Assembly (NCBI RefSeq): GCF_013328815.1
Contig: NZ_JABUHN010000011.1
Location: forward strand, 1 to 64,000
Direction: 5' to 3'
DNA length: 64,000 nt
Source: Tabrizicola fusiformis
Lineage (GTDB): Bacteria; Pseudomonadota; Alphaproteobacteria; Rhodobacterales; Rhodobacteraceae
The stretch's first letter is position 1. Each line of letters begins with the position of its first letter. The position numbers and the translations under genes were made by a program. The notes under the pieces were generated by a model, which ran no database searches, had not been told where the DNA came from, and was given only the letters and a program-made list of their open reading frames with translations. Shown piece after piece: positions 7,852 to 16,860 of the stretch.

Positions 7852-9054
7852 ATGGACGATACCGTGCTGCCACCGGTCACGCTGAGCGAGCTTACCCTCC
7901 TAACACGTCGCGCGGCGACCGTGATCGAGCGCCTGAGAGAGCGTGTCTTCGCTCCGAATTCCGAGAAGCGCCTGGATATCCGTTTCAACGTCCGGACCGC
8001 CGCTGAGATGGTTGGCCGGACGGAGAAGGCGATCAGAGACGCTGAAGCGGACGGGCGGCTATCTGAACCCGACAAAGACGCGGAGACGGGGCGCCGCACG
8101 GGATACACTCTCGCGCAAGTCAACAAGATGCGAGAGGTCTTCGGTACCTTGCCGCACCGCGGTGCGGATGACCCTCCGCTTGTTCTCGCCGTACAGAATT
8201 TCAAAGGCGGCGTCGGCAAGTCAACCATCGTCAGCCACTTGGCGCAGTTCTTCGCACTAAAGGGCTACCGCGTGTGCGTTATCGACTGCGATAGCCAAGC
8301 GTCTTCAACGGCGATCTTCGGGATGAACCCAGACGTGGACGTGGATGAGGAGGAAGACACGCTATACCCCTTCCTACGCCACGGCGGGCCGAAGTCACTG
8401 CACTACGCTCTGCGGGCGACCTACTGGCCCGGGATTGCCCTGATTCCGGCTAATCTAGGACTCTACGACGCAGAATATGAGTTTGCGGCGAGGATGGCAC
8501 GAGAGCCCACCTTCATCCTTGACCGGTTGCGCGATGGGATTGCGAGCATATCCGACCAGTTCGACGTGGTCCTTTTGGACCCGCCGCCTGCGTTGGGTAT
8601 GATCTCCCTCTCAGTTCTACGGGCCGCCAACGCTCTTCTGATACCGGCGCCACCGAGTAACATCGATTTCGCCTCGACAGCACATTTTCTGAAAATGATG
8701 GAGGCGACGCTAACCGAGCTTTCGAAGTTCGGCGGCGAACGATCGTACAGCTTCGTGAAGATTCTGGCGTCCAAAATGAATGACCAGAAGTCTGCGCATG
8801 TGGCCATCAAACGCATGATGGATGCGGTGTTTCCGCAGGACATGCTTCAGTCGGTCCTGAAAGACAGCGCAGAAATCGACAATGCGACGGCCAACCTTTC
8901 GACAGTTTATGAACTGACCGGACCGAGCACGCGGACCGAAACGCACAAGCGGTGCCGTGCATACCTTGATGCGGTCGGTCGAGAGATTGAGACCTTGGCT
9001 CGTAAGACTTGGCCGAGCCATCATCGTGCGCTTCGCAAGGAGGGAGTGCTGTGA
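7852..9054 (+). CDS. parA: ParA plasmid partition ATPase
   Basis: A 400-residue Walker-type ATPase that positions plasmid copies with ParB. An N-terminal winged-helix/MerR-like DNA-binding region (about residues 40-95, with RTAAEMVGRTEKAIRDAEADG) suggests type Ia ParA, which also represses its own operon. The deviant Walker A motif is FKGGVGKSTIVSHL (about residue 116), followed by CVIDCDSQASST and VLLDPPPALG. ATG at 7852 is chosen; a TTG just before it is an alternative. Its stop overlaps the parB start (GTGA). Confidence 0.92.
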   Translation: MDDTVLPPVTLSELTLLTRRAATVIERLRERVFAPNSEKRLDIRFNVRTAAEMVGRTEKAIRDAEADGRLSEPDKDAETGRRTGYTLAQVNKMREVFGTLPHRGADDPPLVLAVQNFKGGVGKSTIVSHLAQFFALKGYRVCVIDCDSQASSTAIFGMNPDVDVDEEEDTLYPFLRHGGPKSLHYALRATYWPGIALIPANLGLYDAEYEFAARMAREPTFILDRLRDGIASISDQFDVVLLDPPPALGMISLSVLRAANALLIPAPPSNIDFASTAHFLKMMEATLTELSKFGGERSYSFVKILASKMNDQKSAHVAIKRMMDAVFPQDMLQSVLKDSAEIDNATANLSTVYELTGPSTRTETHKRCRAYLDAVGREIETLARKTWPSHHRALRKEGVL

Positions 9055-10046
9055 GCAAGCGTCATGACGCGATCTTCGAGGATGTCCTCAAAGATCTGAA
9101 CAACGAATCTGCTCCAGGGGAAGAAGACCGCGGCGGTACGCGATTTCTCCGCAGGTCAAATGCTCTGGCTGACGTCGGGGAGCGCGAAGAAAAGGTGCTG
9201 CGTTGGGTGGATCCCGCCCTGTGTGTCATGTGGGATCGTCACAACCGCGCCTACGAGCTGCTGAACGAAGACAACTGTCGTGATTTGATCGACTCGATCA
9301 AGTCTCAAGGCCAACAGGAGTTTCCGGCCATCGTTCGCAAACTGCGGAAGGGTCGCGGTGCGGAGTATGAAGTCATCTGTGGGGCGCGGCGCCATTTTGC
9401 GGTCTCGTGGCTTCGTGCGAACAACTACCCGCAGTTCCGCTATCTTATCGAAGTTCGCGATCTTTCCGATGAGGAAGCTTTCCGTCTCGCTGATGTCGAA
9501 AACCGTGATCGCGAGGACATCTCGGACTTCGAACGCGCTCGGGACTATGCTGCGGCGCTTGAGCAGTATTATGGCGGGCGACAAAAGGCGATGGCCGAGC
9601 GGCTTGAGGTTTCGGAGGGGTGGCTGTCGCGCTACCTGAATCTGGCACGGCTTCCCGATCAGGTGGTGGCCGCATACCAATCAATTCGCGAGATCAAGGA
9701 GCTTCACGCGCGCGTCTTGAAGCCGCTACTGGCGGACCCGAAGGTCGCTTCGTCCGTAATACAGGTGGCTCGTGACCTGGCCGAAAGACAGGCTGCTGCG
9801 CGAGCAGGGCAGGGGGCTCCGATTGAGGCTTCTGCAGTGCTTTCATCTCTCAGATCCGCAGCTTCGGGCCCGAAGCGCAAGCGACCTCCGGAGCAGATTT
9901 TTCGGGGCGATGCGGACAGCATTGGGGTGACACTTAGAAAGCGTGGGTCGAATGTTGTTCTGGAGTTCAGCGATAAGCTTTCTGACGCATCGCTGCGGGC
10001 TGCTTTTGAAGCCTATCTCGCAAACAGAAGCGCAGGGCGGAAGTAA
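9051..10046 (+). CDS. parB: ParB centromere-binding protein
   Basis: A 331-residue ParB/RepB-type partition protein. The N-terminal ParB/sulfiredoxin-like fold includes a region around GAEYEVICGARRHFAVSWLR (the CTP-binding GxRR-type motif) and ENRDREDISDFERARDYA. A helix-turn-helix follows (about residues 175-205, QKAMAERLEVSEGWLSRYLNLARLP). GTG start at 9051 overlaps the parA stop, indicating translational coupling. Its binding site may be the 14-bp palindromes at 6137 and 10048. Confidence 0.9.
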   Translation: MSKRHDAIFEDVLKDLNNESAPGEEDRGGTRFLRRSNALADVGEREEKVLRWVDPALCVMWDRHNRAYELLNEDNCRDLIDSIKSQGQQEFPAIVRKLRKGRGAEYEVICGARRHFAVSWLRANNYPQFRYLIEVRDLSDEEAFRLADVENRDREDISDFERARDYAAALEQYYGGRQKAMAERLEVSEGWLSRYLNLARLPDQVVAAYQSIREIKELHARVLKPLLADPKVASSVIQVARDLAERQAAARAGQGAPIEASAVLSSLRSAASGPKRKRPPEQIFRGDADSIGVTLRKRGSNVVLEFSDKLSDASLRAAFEAYLANRSAGRK

Positions 10047-10047
10047 G

Positions 10048-10061
10048 TTACCAATTGGCAA
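10048..10061. repeat. 14-bp palindrome at the parB end of the rep-par module
   Basis: TTACCAATTGGCAA begins two bases after the parB stop and matches the copy at 6137-6150 in 13 of 14 positions. Candidate parS site. Confidence 0.5.
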
Positions 10062-10092
10062 GAAGTGGATTTTTGCACGATGGTACAAATAG

Positions 10093-10989
10093 TTAGACGA
10101 GTTTCGACCCAAACAAACCTAGCCGTTCCGCCCGCTTCAGCAGCATCGCGACGGAAGACGGCTGCCAACTCGTCCGTCCTCGGGGCGTGCGCTCGCGCAT
10201 AGCCTCCAGGCGGCCACAAATGGCCTGCAGCGTGATGTCGGGGTCCGCGCCTTTAATGGCAGCGACGATGGCAGGCAGGCGGTCGTCCATCTCGCGCCGA
10301 CTGGAGCGGCCCAGAACGTTCCCGGGCAGGAAGCCGTCCCGGACATAGGCGTTGACGGCCCGCAGGAGGCGGCCTTGCGTCCACTGGCGCTCGCGGGGCA
10401 GTGGGCCGTTGACGATGCGCAGCACGTCTTCCCACGCCATGTCGGGCCGCAGTCGGCGTACATGGGGCACCCAGTCCTGGGCCGTCTCGTTCAGCCTCTC
10501 CATATAGCCGTCCTGGCGTGCCAGCCGCACCTTGCGCAGTGCCGCCGGATCGCGGGCGCGCAGGCCTGGGTTCCCGCCAACCCGCCCCTTAGTGCGTGCG
10601 CTGGCCAGCCCCGCCTTGGTGCGTTCGCGGATCAGGGCGCGTTCAAACTCGGCCGCGGCACCCAGGACCTGCAGGGTGAACTTGCCCTGAGGGCTGGCCG
10701 TGTCGATCGGGTCCGTGAGCGAGCGGAAGAACGCGCCCTTCGCCTCCAGCCGTTCGATCACCTCGAGGAGATGGGACAGCGACCGCGCCAGGCGGTCAAT
10801 GCGCACGACGACCAGCGTGTCGCCCTTGCCGATCCGCTCCAGCACCCGCGCCAGCACCGGGCGCGCGCGGTTCCCGCCCGAAGCCTGTTCCTCATGGATC
10901 TCGGCGCAGCCCGCGGATTTCAAGGCCTGCAACTGGGGCAGGGTAGTTTGGTCCTCAGTTGAAATGCGCGCGTATCCGATCAGGTGCAC
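10093..10989 (-). CDS. Serine recombinase (resolvase/invertase family)
   Basis: A 298-residue site-specific recombinase. The N-terminal catalytic domain (residues 1-140) has the active serine in GYARISTEDQ (Ser10), the conserved LVVVRIDRLARS block and EFERALIRERTKAGL. The C-terminal ~150 residues are longer than in classical TnpR or Hin (about 185-200 in total), a form common with Tn3-like elements in alphaproteobacteria. It probably resolves cointegrates or multimers. Its recombination site is expected in the 230 bases upstream (10990-11219). Confidence 0.9.
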   Translation of the reverse strand: MHLIGYARISTEDQTTLPQLQALKSAGCAEIHEEQASGGNRARPVLARVLERIGKGDTLVVVRIDRLARSLSHLLEVIERLEAKGAFFRSLTDPIDTASPQGKFTLQVLGAAAEFERALIRERTKAGLASARTKGRVGGNPGLRARDPAALRKVRLARQDGYMERLNETAQDWVPHVRRLRPDMAWEDVLRIVNGPLPRERQWTQGRLLRAVNAYVRDGFLPGNVLGRSSRREMDDRLPAIVAAIKGADPDITLQAICGRLEAMRERTPRGRTSWQPSSVAMLLKRAERLGLFGSKLV

Positions 10990-11036
10990 GGGGCAGGGGG
11001 CCTGTTTTGCAGTTTATGATGTTGCCAATAAACGAC

Positions 11037-11048
11037 CGTTTGTAAACG
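11037..11048. promoter_or_regulatory. Candidate res subsite upstream of the recombinase
   Basis: CGTTTGTAAACG is an inverted repeat of two 5-bp arms around a GT centre, about 50 bp before the recombinase start. Serine resolvases bind dyads of this kind and cut at a central dinucleotide. Only one clear dyad is visible, so this is tentative. Confidence 0.35.
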
Positions 11049-11219
11049 AATGCAAGAGCGTGCTCTGTGGCACTGCTCATCAGAAACCCCTTAGTTTGCA
11101 TAGGCTGAGCGCGATCAGAGAGTTCTGGCAGACCGTGCCGCGCGCATGCAATATAAGGAGCGCGGGCGCATTCCGACAAAACCCTTGGGTAAAAAGCAAA
11201 ATTCCAGTATTTTGCACAT

Positions 11220-12290
11220 ATGAAGCCTCAAGTGCCTGCCTTTCATGATGAATCGGACGCTCTCTTCCTCGACGCTGAGGAGGTGGAACAGTCGTCCGAA
11301 GACGATCTTTGGTTCCTGCCCGGTCCGATGGAAGAGGAGCCGGACTACTTGCCACCAGGACCACGGGCCGAACTGCGTGAAGGCGAGGTCCTCGACGATT
11401 GGCGGAAAGCAGAGGCAGGTCATGCCGCGCGTCTTGCCCGTGTGGCCGGTCGCGTCGGCGCGCTGGACGACCGCCTGAAGCGCAGCCCGGAAGGATGGCG
11501 GCACAGGCTTGCCCTGATCGAGGCTGCCGACCTCAGCTGGTTCGCGGGTGACCGCATTGGCCCGGATCGCATTGCTATTTGGATATCCATGCGCCTGTCA
11601 GGCGTTCAAGAGGACCCCGCAGCACTGGCGCGTGTCGGTTGGGCGGTACGTCGTCTGACAGGGGGACCAGGCCCAGAGGTGGACCTTTCTGCCTTCCTCG
11701 ATCGTCGCGATCCCGAGAACATGGTCGATGACGCCGAGCCTTTCGCGGATCGCGCGGGCGGTTGGCTGAACCTGATGGCGCAAGCCGCCGAGCTGCACCC
11801 GATAACCCGTGCCTGCGCGGGTTATCACCTCTGGAGCCTTGCGGGCCTTGGGCAGCAGGGCGATCGAATGGAAGCGGCAGTCACGGCCGCGCGGATCGCG
11901 GCCAGCGAGGGCAAGGGAGCAGTCTTTGCACCTCTGGCCATGGGTGGGGCAGGGGGGCTGCGCGCTGGCGGCCCACCCGCTGATCGTTTGGCGCGTTGGC
12001 TTGAGGGGATGGAGACGGCATGTCTGACAGCAATGCGGCACCTAGACGATGTCGAAGCATGGTCAGCGCGGGCGGAAGCCGAAATGACACCGCTTTCGGG
12101 CAAGACCCCGCGCGCCTTGCGCGCTGTGCTTACCGAATGGCCCCTTGTCTCTACCCCGATGGGCGAGGTCCTGACCAACGCTAGCCGTGCCGCCGTTCAA
12201 CGCAATATTGCCTGGATGGAAGCGCGAGGCCTGATCCGCGAGGTGACCGGCCAGGGGCGATTCAAGATATGGGTAGCGGCACGATCTTGA
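11220..12290 (+). CDS. DUF1612-like protein with C-terminal helix-turn-helix
   Basis: A 356-residue protein that resembles the DUF1612 (RHE_PE00001-like) family of alphaproteobacterial plasmids. The N-terminus is acidic. The central DDRLKRSPEGWRHRLALIEAADLSW block (about residues 83-107; quoted in part) is the family signature. The C-terminal ~70 residues form a winged-helix-like segment with NASRAAVQRNIAWMEARGL and REVTGQGRFKIW. Function unknown, presumably DNA binding. It is divergent from the serine recombinase. Its 3' end exists twice more in the window, at 15278-15479 and about 18880-19058, at the edges of resistance modules. Family assignment is from memory. Confidence 0.6.
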   Translation: MKPQVPAFHDESDALFLDAEEVEQSSEDDLWFLPGPMEEEPDYLPPGPRAELREGEVLDDWRKAEAGHAARLARVAGRVGALDDRLKRSPEGWRHRLALIEAADLSWFAGDRIGPDRIAIWISMRLSGVQEDPAALARVGWAVRRLTGGPGPEVDLSAFLDRRDPENMVDDAEPFADRAGGWLNLMAQAAELHPITRACAGYHLWSLAGLGQQGDRMEAAVTAARIAASEGKGAVFAPLAMGGAGGLRAGGPPADRLARWLEGMETACLTAMRHLDDVEAWSARAEAEMTPLSGKTPRALRAVLTEWPLVSTPMGEVLTNASRAAVQRNIAWMEARGLIREVTGQGRFKIWVAARS

Positions 12291-12347
12291 ATCTTCCAGT
12301 TCGATGCATGGGAGCTTCAAGAGTTCGGGAAGTTCGTGTCATAGTTT

Positions 12348-12764
12348 TCAGTTTCCAGAAATCGCGTCGAGCACCGGACAGTTGGGGACTTCGGCGCCAG
12401 AACACCTGGATGCCGTTGCAGCGAGGACGGATTCGATCCGCCGGAGATCCGCGATCTTCGCCCGCACGTCCGCAAGGTGACGTTTTGTCCGCTCCTTGAC
12501 CTCGGCGCAGGTCGGCGCGGCACCATCGTCGAGCCCCATCAGCCCGCGAATGTCCTCCATCGAGAACCCGAGCTCGCGGGCGCGCAGGATGAAGCGAAGG
12601 CGCGTGGCGTGTGCGGCGGAATATATCCGGTAGCCTGCGGCGCTGCGCGGCGGGTCGGGCAGCAGGCCGGTTTTCTCGTAATAGCGGATCGTCTCGATGT
12701 TGCATCCGGTCGCCCGGGCCAGGTCGCCGCGTGTTAAGCTGCTCTCGCTTTCGTGATCGATCAT
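12348..12764 (-). CDS. merR: MerR, Hg(II)-responsive transcriptional regulator
   Basis: A 138-residue MerR-family activator-repressor of the mercury operon. The N-terminal winged helix includes CNIETIRYYEKTGLLP. The mercury-binding cysteines typical of MerR are present at about residues 86, 121 and 129 (CAEVKERTKRH, RCSGAEVPNCPVLD). The start at 12764 is chosen by family alignment. It is divergent from merT and controls the promoter at 12778-12808. Confidence 0.93.
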   Translation of the reverse strand: MIDHESESSLTRGDLARATGCNIETIRYYEKTGLLPDPPRSAAGYRIYSAAHATRLRFILRARELGFSMEDIRGLMGLDDGAAPTCAEVKERTKRHLADVRAKIADLRRIESVLAATASRCSGAEVPNCPVLDAISGN

Positions 12765-12777
12765 GGGGGTTTTCCTC

Positions 12778-12808
12778 TTGAGCCTGTAGCTACTACAGAC
12801 CCTACACC
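12778..12808 (+). promoter_or_regulatory. MerR-controlled merT promoter/operator
   Basis: A TTGAGC -35 box at 12778-12783, a perfect dyad CTGTAG-CTA-CTACAG at 12784-12798, and a weak TACACC -10 box at 12803-12808. The 19-bp spacer is the over-long spacing that MerR corrects by untwisting DNA. Confidence 0.8.
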
Positions 12809-12839
12809 CATCGTCAACCACAGACGAAAGGTGCGCGAC

Positions 12840-13229
12840 ATGGCGCTGACAGACGACAGAACTGACACCTCAGCAGCGGATCGCCCCGCCCGAAAGGGCT
12901 GGCTTGCGGCGGGCGGGGTGATGGGCGCCTTTCTCGCCTCGGCCTGCTGTGTCGGACCATTGGTGCTGCTGACCCTCGGTATCTCGGGGGCCTGGATCAG
13001 CAACCTGACGGCGCTGGAGCCCTTCAAGCCGATCTTCGCCGTGATTTCGCTCGGCTTCATCGGGGCGGGATTCCGGCAGGTCTATTTCCGCAAACCGACC
13101 GTCTGCGAGCCCGGTTCCTACTGCGCGCGCCCATCCTCGGCGCGCATCACCAAGTCCGCTCTCTGGACCTCCCTGATCCTCGTCCTCGCTGCACTCACCA
13201 TCGACTGGTGGGCTCCGCTTCTCTACTGA
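12840..13229 (+). CDS. merT: MerT mercuric ion transporter
   Basis: A 129-residue inner-membrane protein with three predicted membrane helices. The paired cysteines in helix 1 (LASACCVGPL, about residue 39) receive Hg(II) from MerP. A second cysteine pair lies in the cytoplasmic loop (CEPGSYC). It passes mercury to MerA for reduction. First structural gene of the mer operon; ATG at 12840 has AAAGG upstream. Confidence 0.93.
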   Translation: MALTDDRTDTSAADRPARKGWLAAGGVMGAFLASACCVGPLVLLTLGISGAWISNLTALEPFKPIFAVISLGFIGAGFRQVYFRKPTVCEPGSYCARPSSARITKSALWTSLILVLAALTIDWWAPLLY

Positions 13230-13247
13230 TCTCGAAAGGACACCCTC

Positions 13248-13553
13248 ATGAAGACGATCCTTGCCCTTGTTCTGTTCGGCCTGACCGCCACAGCACCCAT
13301 CACGGCCATCCCTGCCGTCGCGCAAACCGTCGCCGCCGAGCAGACCCTCACCTTCGCGGTGGACAATATGACCTGTGCGCTGTGTCCGGTCACCGTGAAG
13401 CGCGCGATGGAGGGCGTCGAAGGCGTGCACGCGGTCGAGATCGACTTCGAGGCGCGCACCGCTACTGTCGTCTTCGACACCGCCGCGACCAGCGCAGAGG
13501 CGATCGCCACCGCGTCGGCCAATGCAGGCTACCCGGCGCGCGTCTCGGGTTGA
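13248..13553 (+). CDS. merP: MerP periplasmic mercury-binding protein
   Basis: A 101-residue protein with a cleavable signal peptide (about 1-27) and one heavy-metal-associated domain. The binding loop is NMTCALCPVTVKRAM, a CxxC variant with Leu between the cysteines that is typical of alphaproteobacterial MerP. It captures Hg(II) in the periplasm and hands it to MerT. It lies 18 bases after merT. Confidence 0.92.
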   Translation: MKTILALVLFGLTATAPITAIPAVAQTVAAEQTLTFAVDNMTCALCPVTVKRAMEGVEGVHAVEIDFEARTATVVFDTAATSAEAIATASANAGYPARVSG

Positions 13554-13557
13554 CGGG

Positions 13558-13791
13558 ATGACCGAGCGGACAGACCGCAAGCTGATTGCAACAGGTGTCG
13601 TCGGCACCGTCATCGCAGCGCTCTGCTGCTTCACGCCGATCCTGGTCGTTCTTCTCGGCGCCGTGGGCCTGTCGGCCTGGCTGGGTTGGCTCGACTATGT
13701 GCTGCTGCCCGCGCTGGCGTTTTTAATCGGCCTAACCATCTATGCCGTCTGGCGGCGGCAGCGGCGCAGGGCATCTCAAGAAAATGGATGA
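13558..13791 (+). CDS. merF: MerF-like mercury transporter
   Basis: A 77-residue membrane protein with two predicted helices. The vicinal cysteine pair in helix 1 (AALCCFTPILV, residues 22-23) is the hallmark of MerF. Well-studied MerF has a second cysteine pair near the C-terminus, and here none is visible; the tail is only basic. It may depend on MerT or MerA for the onward transfer. It starts four bases after merP and overlaps or abuts merA. Confidence 0.85.
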   Translation: MTERTDRKLIATGVVGTVIAALCCFTPILVVLLGAVGLSAWLGWLDYVLLPALAFLIGLTIYAVWRRQRRRASQENG

Positions 13792-13795
13792 GTTC

Positions 13796-15220
13796 ATGAA
13801 ATTCGAAACCAAGGCGCCCACGGGCGATTTCGACCTCGCCGTGATCGGCGCCGGATCGGCTGGCTTCTCCGCCGCGATCACCGCCGCCGAGGGCGGCAAG
13901 CGCGTCGCGCTGATCGGGCATGGGACCATCGGCGGCACCTGCGTGAACGTGGGCTGCGTGCCCTCCAAGACGATGATCCGCGCTGCGGAAGCCCTGCACA
14001 GCGCGCAGTCGGCGCATCGTTTCCCGGGCCTCAGCGGAGAGGCGCAGGTCGCCGACTGGTCGGCGCTGGTTGCGGCCAAGGACGATCTTGTCGCTACACT
14101 GCGCCAGAAGAAGTACGCCGATCTGCTGCCGGGCTACGAGGGTGTGACCTATCTCGACGAGGGTCCAGGCCGTCTCGTCCCCGGCGGGGTCGAGGTCGGC
14201 GGGCGCAGGATCACGGCTCCCAAGGTGATCGTCGCCACCGGCGGTCGACCGGCCAGGCCCGACATCCCTGGGGTCCGGGACGTACCAACGCTCGACAGCA
14301 CGTCGCTGCTGGATCTCGACCAGTTGCCCGAAAGCCTGATCTTCCTCGGCGGCGGCTATATCGGCGTGGAGCTGGCGCAGATGATGGCGCGGATGGGCAC
14401 GCGGGTTACCATCGTCTGCCGTTCGCGCCTGTTGCCGCGCACCGAGCCGGAGGTGGCGCAAGCGCTCACCGAGGTCTTGCGCGCCGGGAGTGTCACGGTT
14501 CTTGACGGCGCAACCTATCACGCCGCGCGGCGCGACGGAGACCGTGCGGTGCTGACCGTGACGGTGAATGGCGCGGAGCGCGAACTGACGGCCGACCGCC
14601 TCGTCCTGACGACGGGGCGCGCCGCCAACACCGAGGGGCTGGGCCTCGCGGAGATGGGCGTCGAGACCGACGCACGCGGTGCGATCCGGGTTGGCGACGA
14701 CATGCAGACCACAAAGCCCGGGATCTTTGCCGCGGGTGACGTCACGGACCGCGATCAATTCGTTTATATGGCCGCCTATGGCGCCAAGTTGGCCGCCCGC
14801 AACGCCGTCATGGGCGGGGCCGAACAATACGACAATGCGGCGATGCCCTGGGTGGTGTTCACTGATCCGCAGGTCGCCGGGGTCGGGCTGACTGAGGCGC
14901 AGGCGCGCGCGGCGGGTCATGACGTCAAGACCAGCGTGCTGACCCTCGACAACGTGCCTCGCGCGCTTGCCGCGCGCGATACGCGCGGGCTGATCAAGCT
15001 GGTCGCGGACCGGGCGACAGACCGTCTGCTTGGCGGCGTGATCATGGCGCCGGAGGGGGCAGACAGCGTGCAGACGCTGGTCATGGCGCTTAAGATCGGT
15101 ATGACGACGAAGGCACTCGGCGAGACGATCTTCCCCTATCTGACAACGGTCGAGGGGCTGAAACTCGCCGCGCAGACTTTCGACAAGGATGTCGCGAAGC
15201 TGTCGTGCTGCGCTGGATGA
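13796..15220 (+). CDS. merA: MerA mercuric reductase
   Basis: A cytoplasmic flavoenzyme of 474 residues that reduces Hg(II) to Hg(0) with NADPH. Visible are the FAD-binding fold (DLAVIGAGSAGFSAA), the redox-active disulfide GTCVNVGCVPSKT, an NADPH-binding fold (IFLGGGYIGVELAQ), a second FAD segment (GIFAAGDVTD) and the essential C-terminal cysteine pair LSCCAG. The N-terminal metal-binding NmerA domain is absent, as in many alphaproteobacterial forms. An upstream ATG at 13784 overlapping merF is a possible alternative start. Confidence 0.95.
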   Translation: MKFETKAPTGDFDLAVIGAGSAGFSAAITAAEGGKRVALIGHGTIGGTCVNVGCVPSKTMIRAAEALHSAQSAHRFPGLSGEAQVADWSALVAAKDDLVATLRQKKYADLLPGYEGVTYLDEGPGRLVPGGVEVGGRRITAPKVIVATGGRPARPDIPGVRDVPTLDSTSLLDLDQLPESLIFLGGGYIGVELAQMMARMGTRVTIVCRSRLLPRTEPEVAQALTEVLRAGSVTVLDGATYHAARRDGDRAVLTVTVNGAERELTADRLVLTTGRAANTEGLGLAEMGVETDARGAIRVGDDMQTTKPGIFAAGDVTDRDQFVYMAAYGAKLAARNAVMGGAEQYDNAAMPWVVFTDPQVAGVGLTEAQARAAGHDVKTSVLTLDNVPRALAARDTRGLIKLVADRATDRLLGGVIMAPEGADSVQTLVMALKIGMTTKALGETIFPYLTTVEGLKLAAQTFDKDVAKLSCCAG

Positions 15221-15277
15221 AACGAGCAGATTTATCCAGCTTGGACCCTCAAGCGTGTCTAAGACGAGCAAGGCAGG

Positions 15278-15479
15278 CGAAATGACCCCACTTTCGGGCA
15301 AGACCACGCGCGCCTTGCGCGCCGTGCTTACCGAATGGCCCCTTGTCTCTGCCCCGATGGGCGAGGCCCTGACCAACGCTAGCCGTGCCGCCGTGCAACG
15401 CAATCTCGCCTGGACGCAAGCGCGAGGCCTGATCCGGGAGGTGACGGGGCAGGGGCGGTATCGATTGTGGCGCATGTGA
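15278..15479 (+). pseudogene. Partial copy of the 3' end of the HTH gene at 11220-12290
   Basis: About 190 bp match 12080-12272 at roughly nine bases in ten, and the encoded peptide repeats the C-terminal winged-helix segment (ASRAAVQRNLAWTQARGLI, then REVTGQGRYRLW). It lies 57 bases after merA. The mer operon is therefore flanked by direct repeats of this gene end. It could be translated from ATG 15282 as a 65-residue DNA-binding peptide. Confidence 0.75.
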
Positions 15480-16038
15480 GCAACCAAATGGGCACCACCA
15501 GGAGCGTTTTTGCACAAGTAGAGACAAATGGCAGTAAAGGTTCGCTGAGCACTATTGCACGGGTTGCGGCAAAGTTAAAAAGCGGTGCTTGGGGTAGGTC
15601 AGGGGCGTCCTGATACCGGATGCGAAGGGGTGACAATTAAGCTTATTGTGCAAAACTCGATGGATCTGGGCCTGATGCTGATCACGGACTAGATCCCCAG
15701 CTGCAGGAATATTGACAAGATCTTCGCCAGTCATCTGACCGCACAATACAACAAGGGCCAGTATTCCAACGAATAACCGGTGCGCATGTCAAAATCATGA
15801 GGACCGTGAACGGGATCGGCTACCCGAATGGGTTTTCCGGTGGCATCGATCGATCGGTTGAGAAATAACAGCGTCGATTTTTGCTATGACATTGGTGTAA
15901 TAGACCCACCTGAAAGGCTATCCTTCCTTGACATGATTGCTCCTAAATCAGATAGTTCGCGTATGGGGATTGCGAGCTCCCCACGAGGCGCCAGCCGAAG
16001 ATCGCGTTCCATACCACCCGCAAGACGGAGGAACGCAC
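15480..16038. other. 559-bp stretch without a convincing gene
   Basis: More A/T-rich than its surroundings. The short open frames on both strands have no ribosome-binding sites or recognisable products. It ends with the leader of chrB (GGAGGA before 16039). Probably recombination debris between the mer and chr modules. Confidence 0.4.
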
Positions 16039-16860
16039 ATGCCTGCGCCCAATGCCATTTCGTTCGAAAAGCTTACCCGCATCATCGGAACCCCCCGCGC
16101 ACCGCTCCTGCTCGACGTGCGATCCGAAGAGGATTTTGCCGCTGATCCACGGCTGCTCCCTGGCGCCACCCGGATCGACGATCAGACGCTCGCCGACCTC
16201 GCGCCACAACTCGGCGGCCAGTCGTCGATCGCTGTCTGTCAAGCTGGCCACCGCCGCAGTCAGGGTACCGCCGCCTGGCTGCGCGCCGAGGGTTGCTCCT
16301 CGGAATATCTCGAGGGCGGTTTCGAGGCATGGCGCTCTGCCGGGTTGCCGCTGATTGATCGGGCTAAGTTGCCCGCGCGCGATGCGCAGGGTCGCACCAT
16401 CTGGGTCACGCGCTCGCGGCCCAAGATTGACCGCATCGCGTGTCCCTGGCTGATCCGGCGCTTTCTCGATCCCCGCGCGATCATCCTGTTCGTCGCGCCT
16501 GCCGAGGTGGAGGGCGTCGCCGAACGATACAATGGGTCGCCCTTCGACATCGAAGGTGTGTTCTGGAGCCACCGGGACGACCTCTGCACCTTCGACGTCA
16601 TGCTCGCCGAGTTCGGCCTGACCATTCCTGCCCTCGACCGGCTCGCGACAATCGTGCGCGGCGCTGACACTGCGCGACTCGACCTCGCGCCCGAGGCGGC
16701 CGGCCTGCTTGCCGCATCGCTCGGCCTGTCACGTATGTATTCGGACGATCTGGAGCAGTTAGAGGCCGGAATGTTGCTATACGACGCCTTCTATCGCTGG
16801 GCGCGGGATGCAACTGACGAAACACATAATTGGCCCACCAACAAGCCGAAGGCAGACTGA
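16039..16860 (+). CDS. chrB: ChrB-like chromate resistance protein with rhodanese domain
   Basis: A 273-residue two-domain protein. Residues 1-110 form a rhodanese-like domain with the active-site loop [12 protein letters not shown]. Residues ~120-270 match the ChrB C-terminal domain ([41 protein letters not shown]), implicated in chromate sensing or resistance. A GGAGGA ribosome-binding site supports the start. The stop overlaps the chrA start (TGATG), so the two genes are coupled. Confidence 0.85.
   Translation: MPAPNAISFEKLTRIIGTPRAPLLLDVRSEEDFAADPRLLPGATRIDDQTLADLAPQLGGQSSIAVCQAGHRRSQGTAAWLRAEGCSSEYLEGGFEAWRSAGLPLIDRAKLPARDAQGRTIWVTRSRPKIDRIACPWLIRRFLDPRAIILFVAPAEVEGVAERYNGSPFDIEGVFWSHRDDLCTFDVMLAEFGLTIPALDRLATIVRGADTARLDLAPEAAGLLAASLGLSRMYSDDLEQLEAGMLLYDAFYRWARDATDETHNWPTNKPKAD

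Noticed and set aside
11058-11089. Sequence ending in AAACCCC (GGGGTTTCTGATGAGC on the minus strand) resembling a Tn3-family terminal repeat next to the serine recombinase
   Set aside because: No matching inverted copy was found at the expected other end around 10047-10092 or elsewhere, and no tnpA is present.
13631-15517. Minus-strand frame of 628 codons opposite merA
   Set aside because: Antisense shadow of merA, which has all active-site motifs.
15549-16035. Short frames between mer and chr modules
   Set aside because: No ribosome-binding sites, no recognisable domains, A/T-richer composition; treated as non-coding debris.
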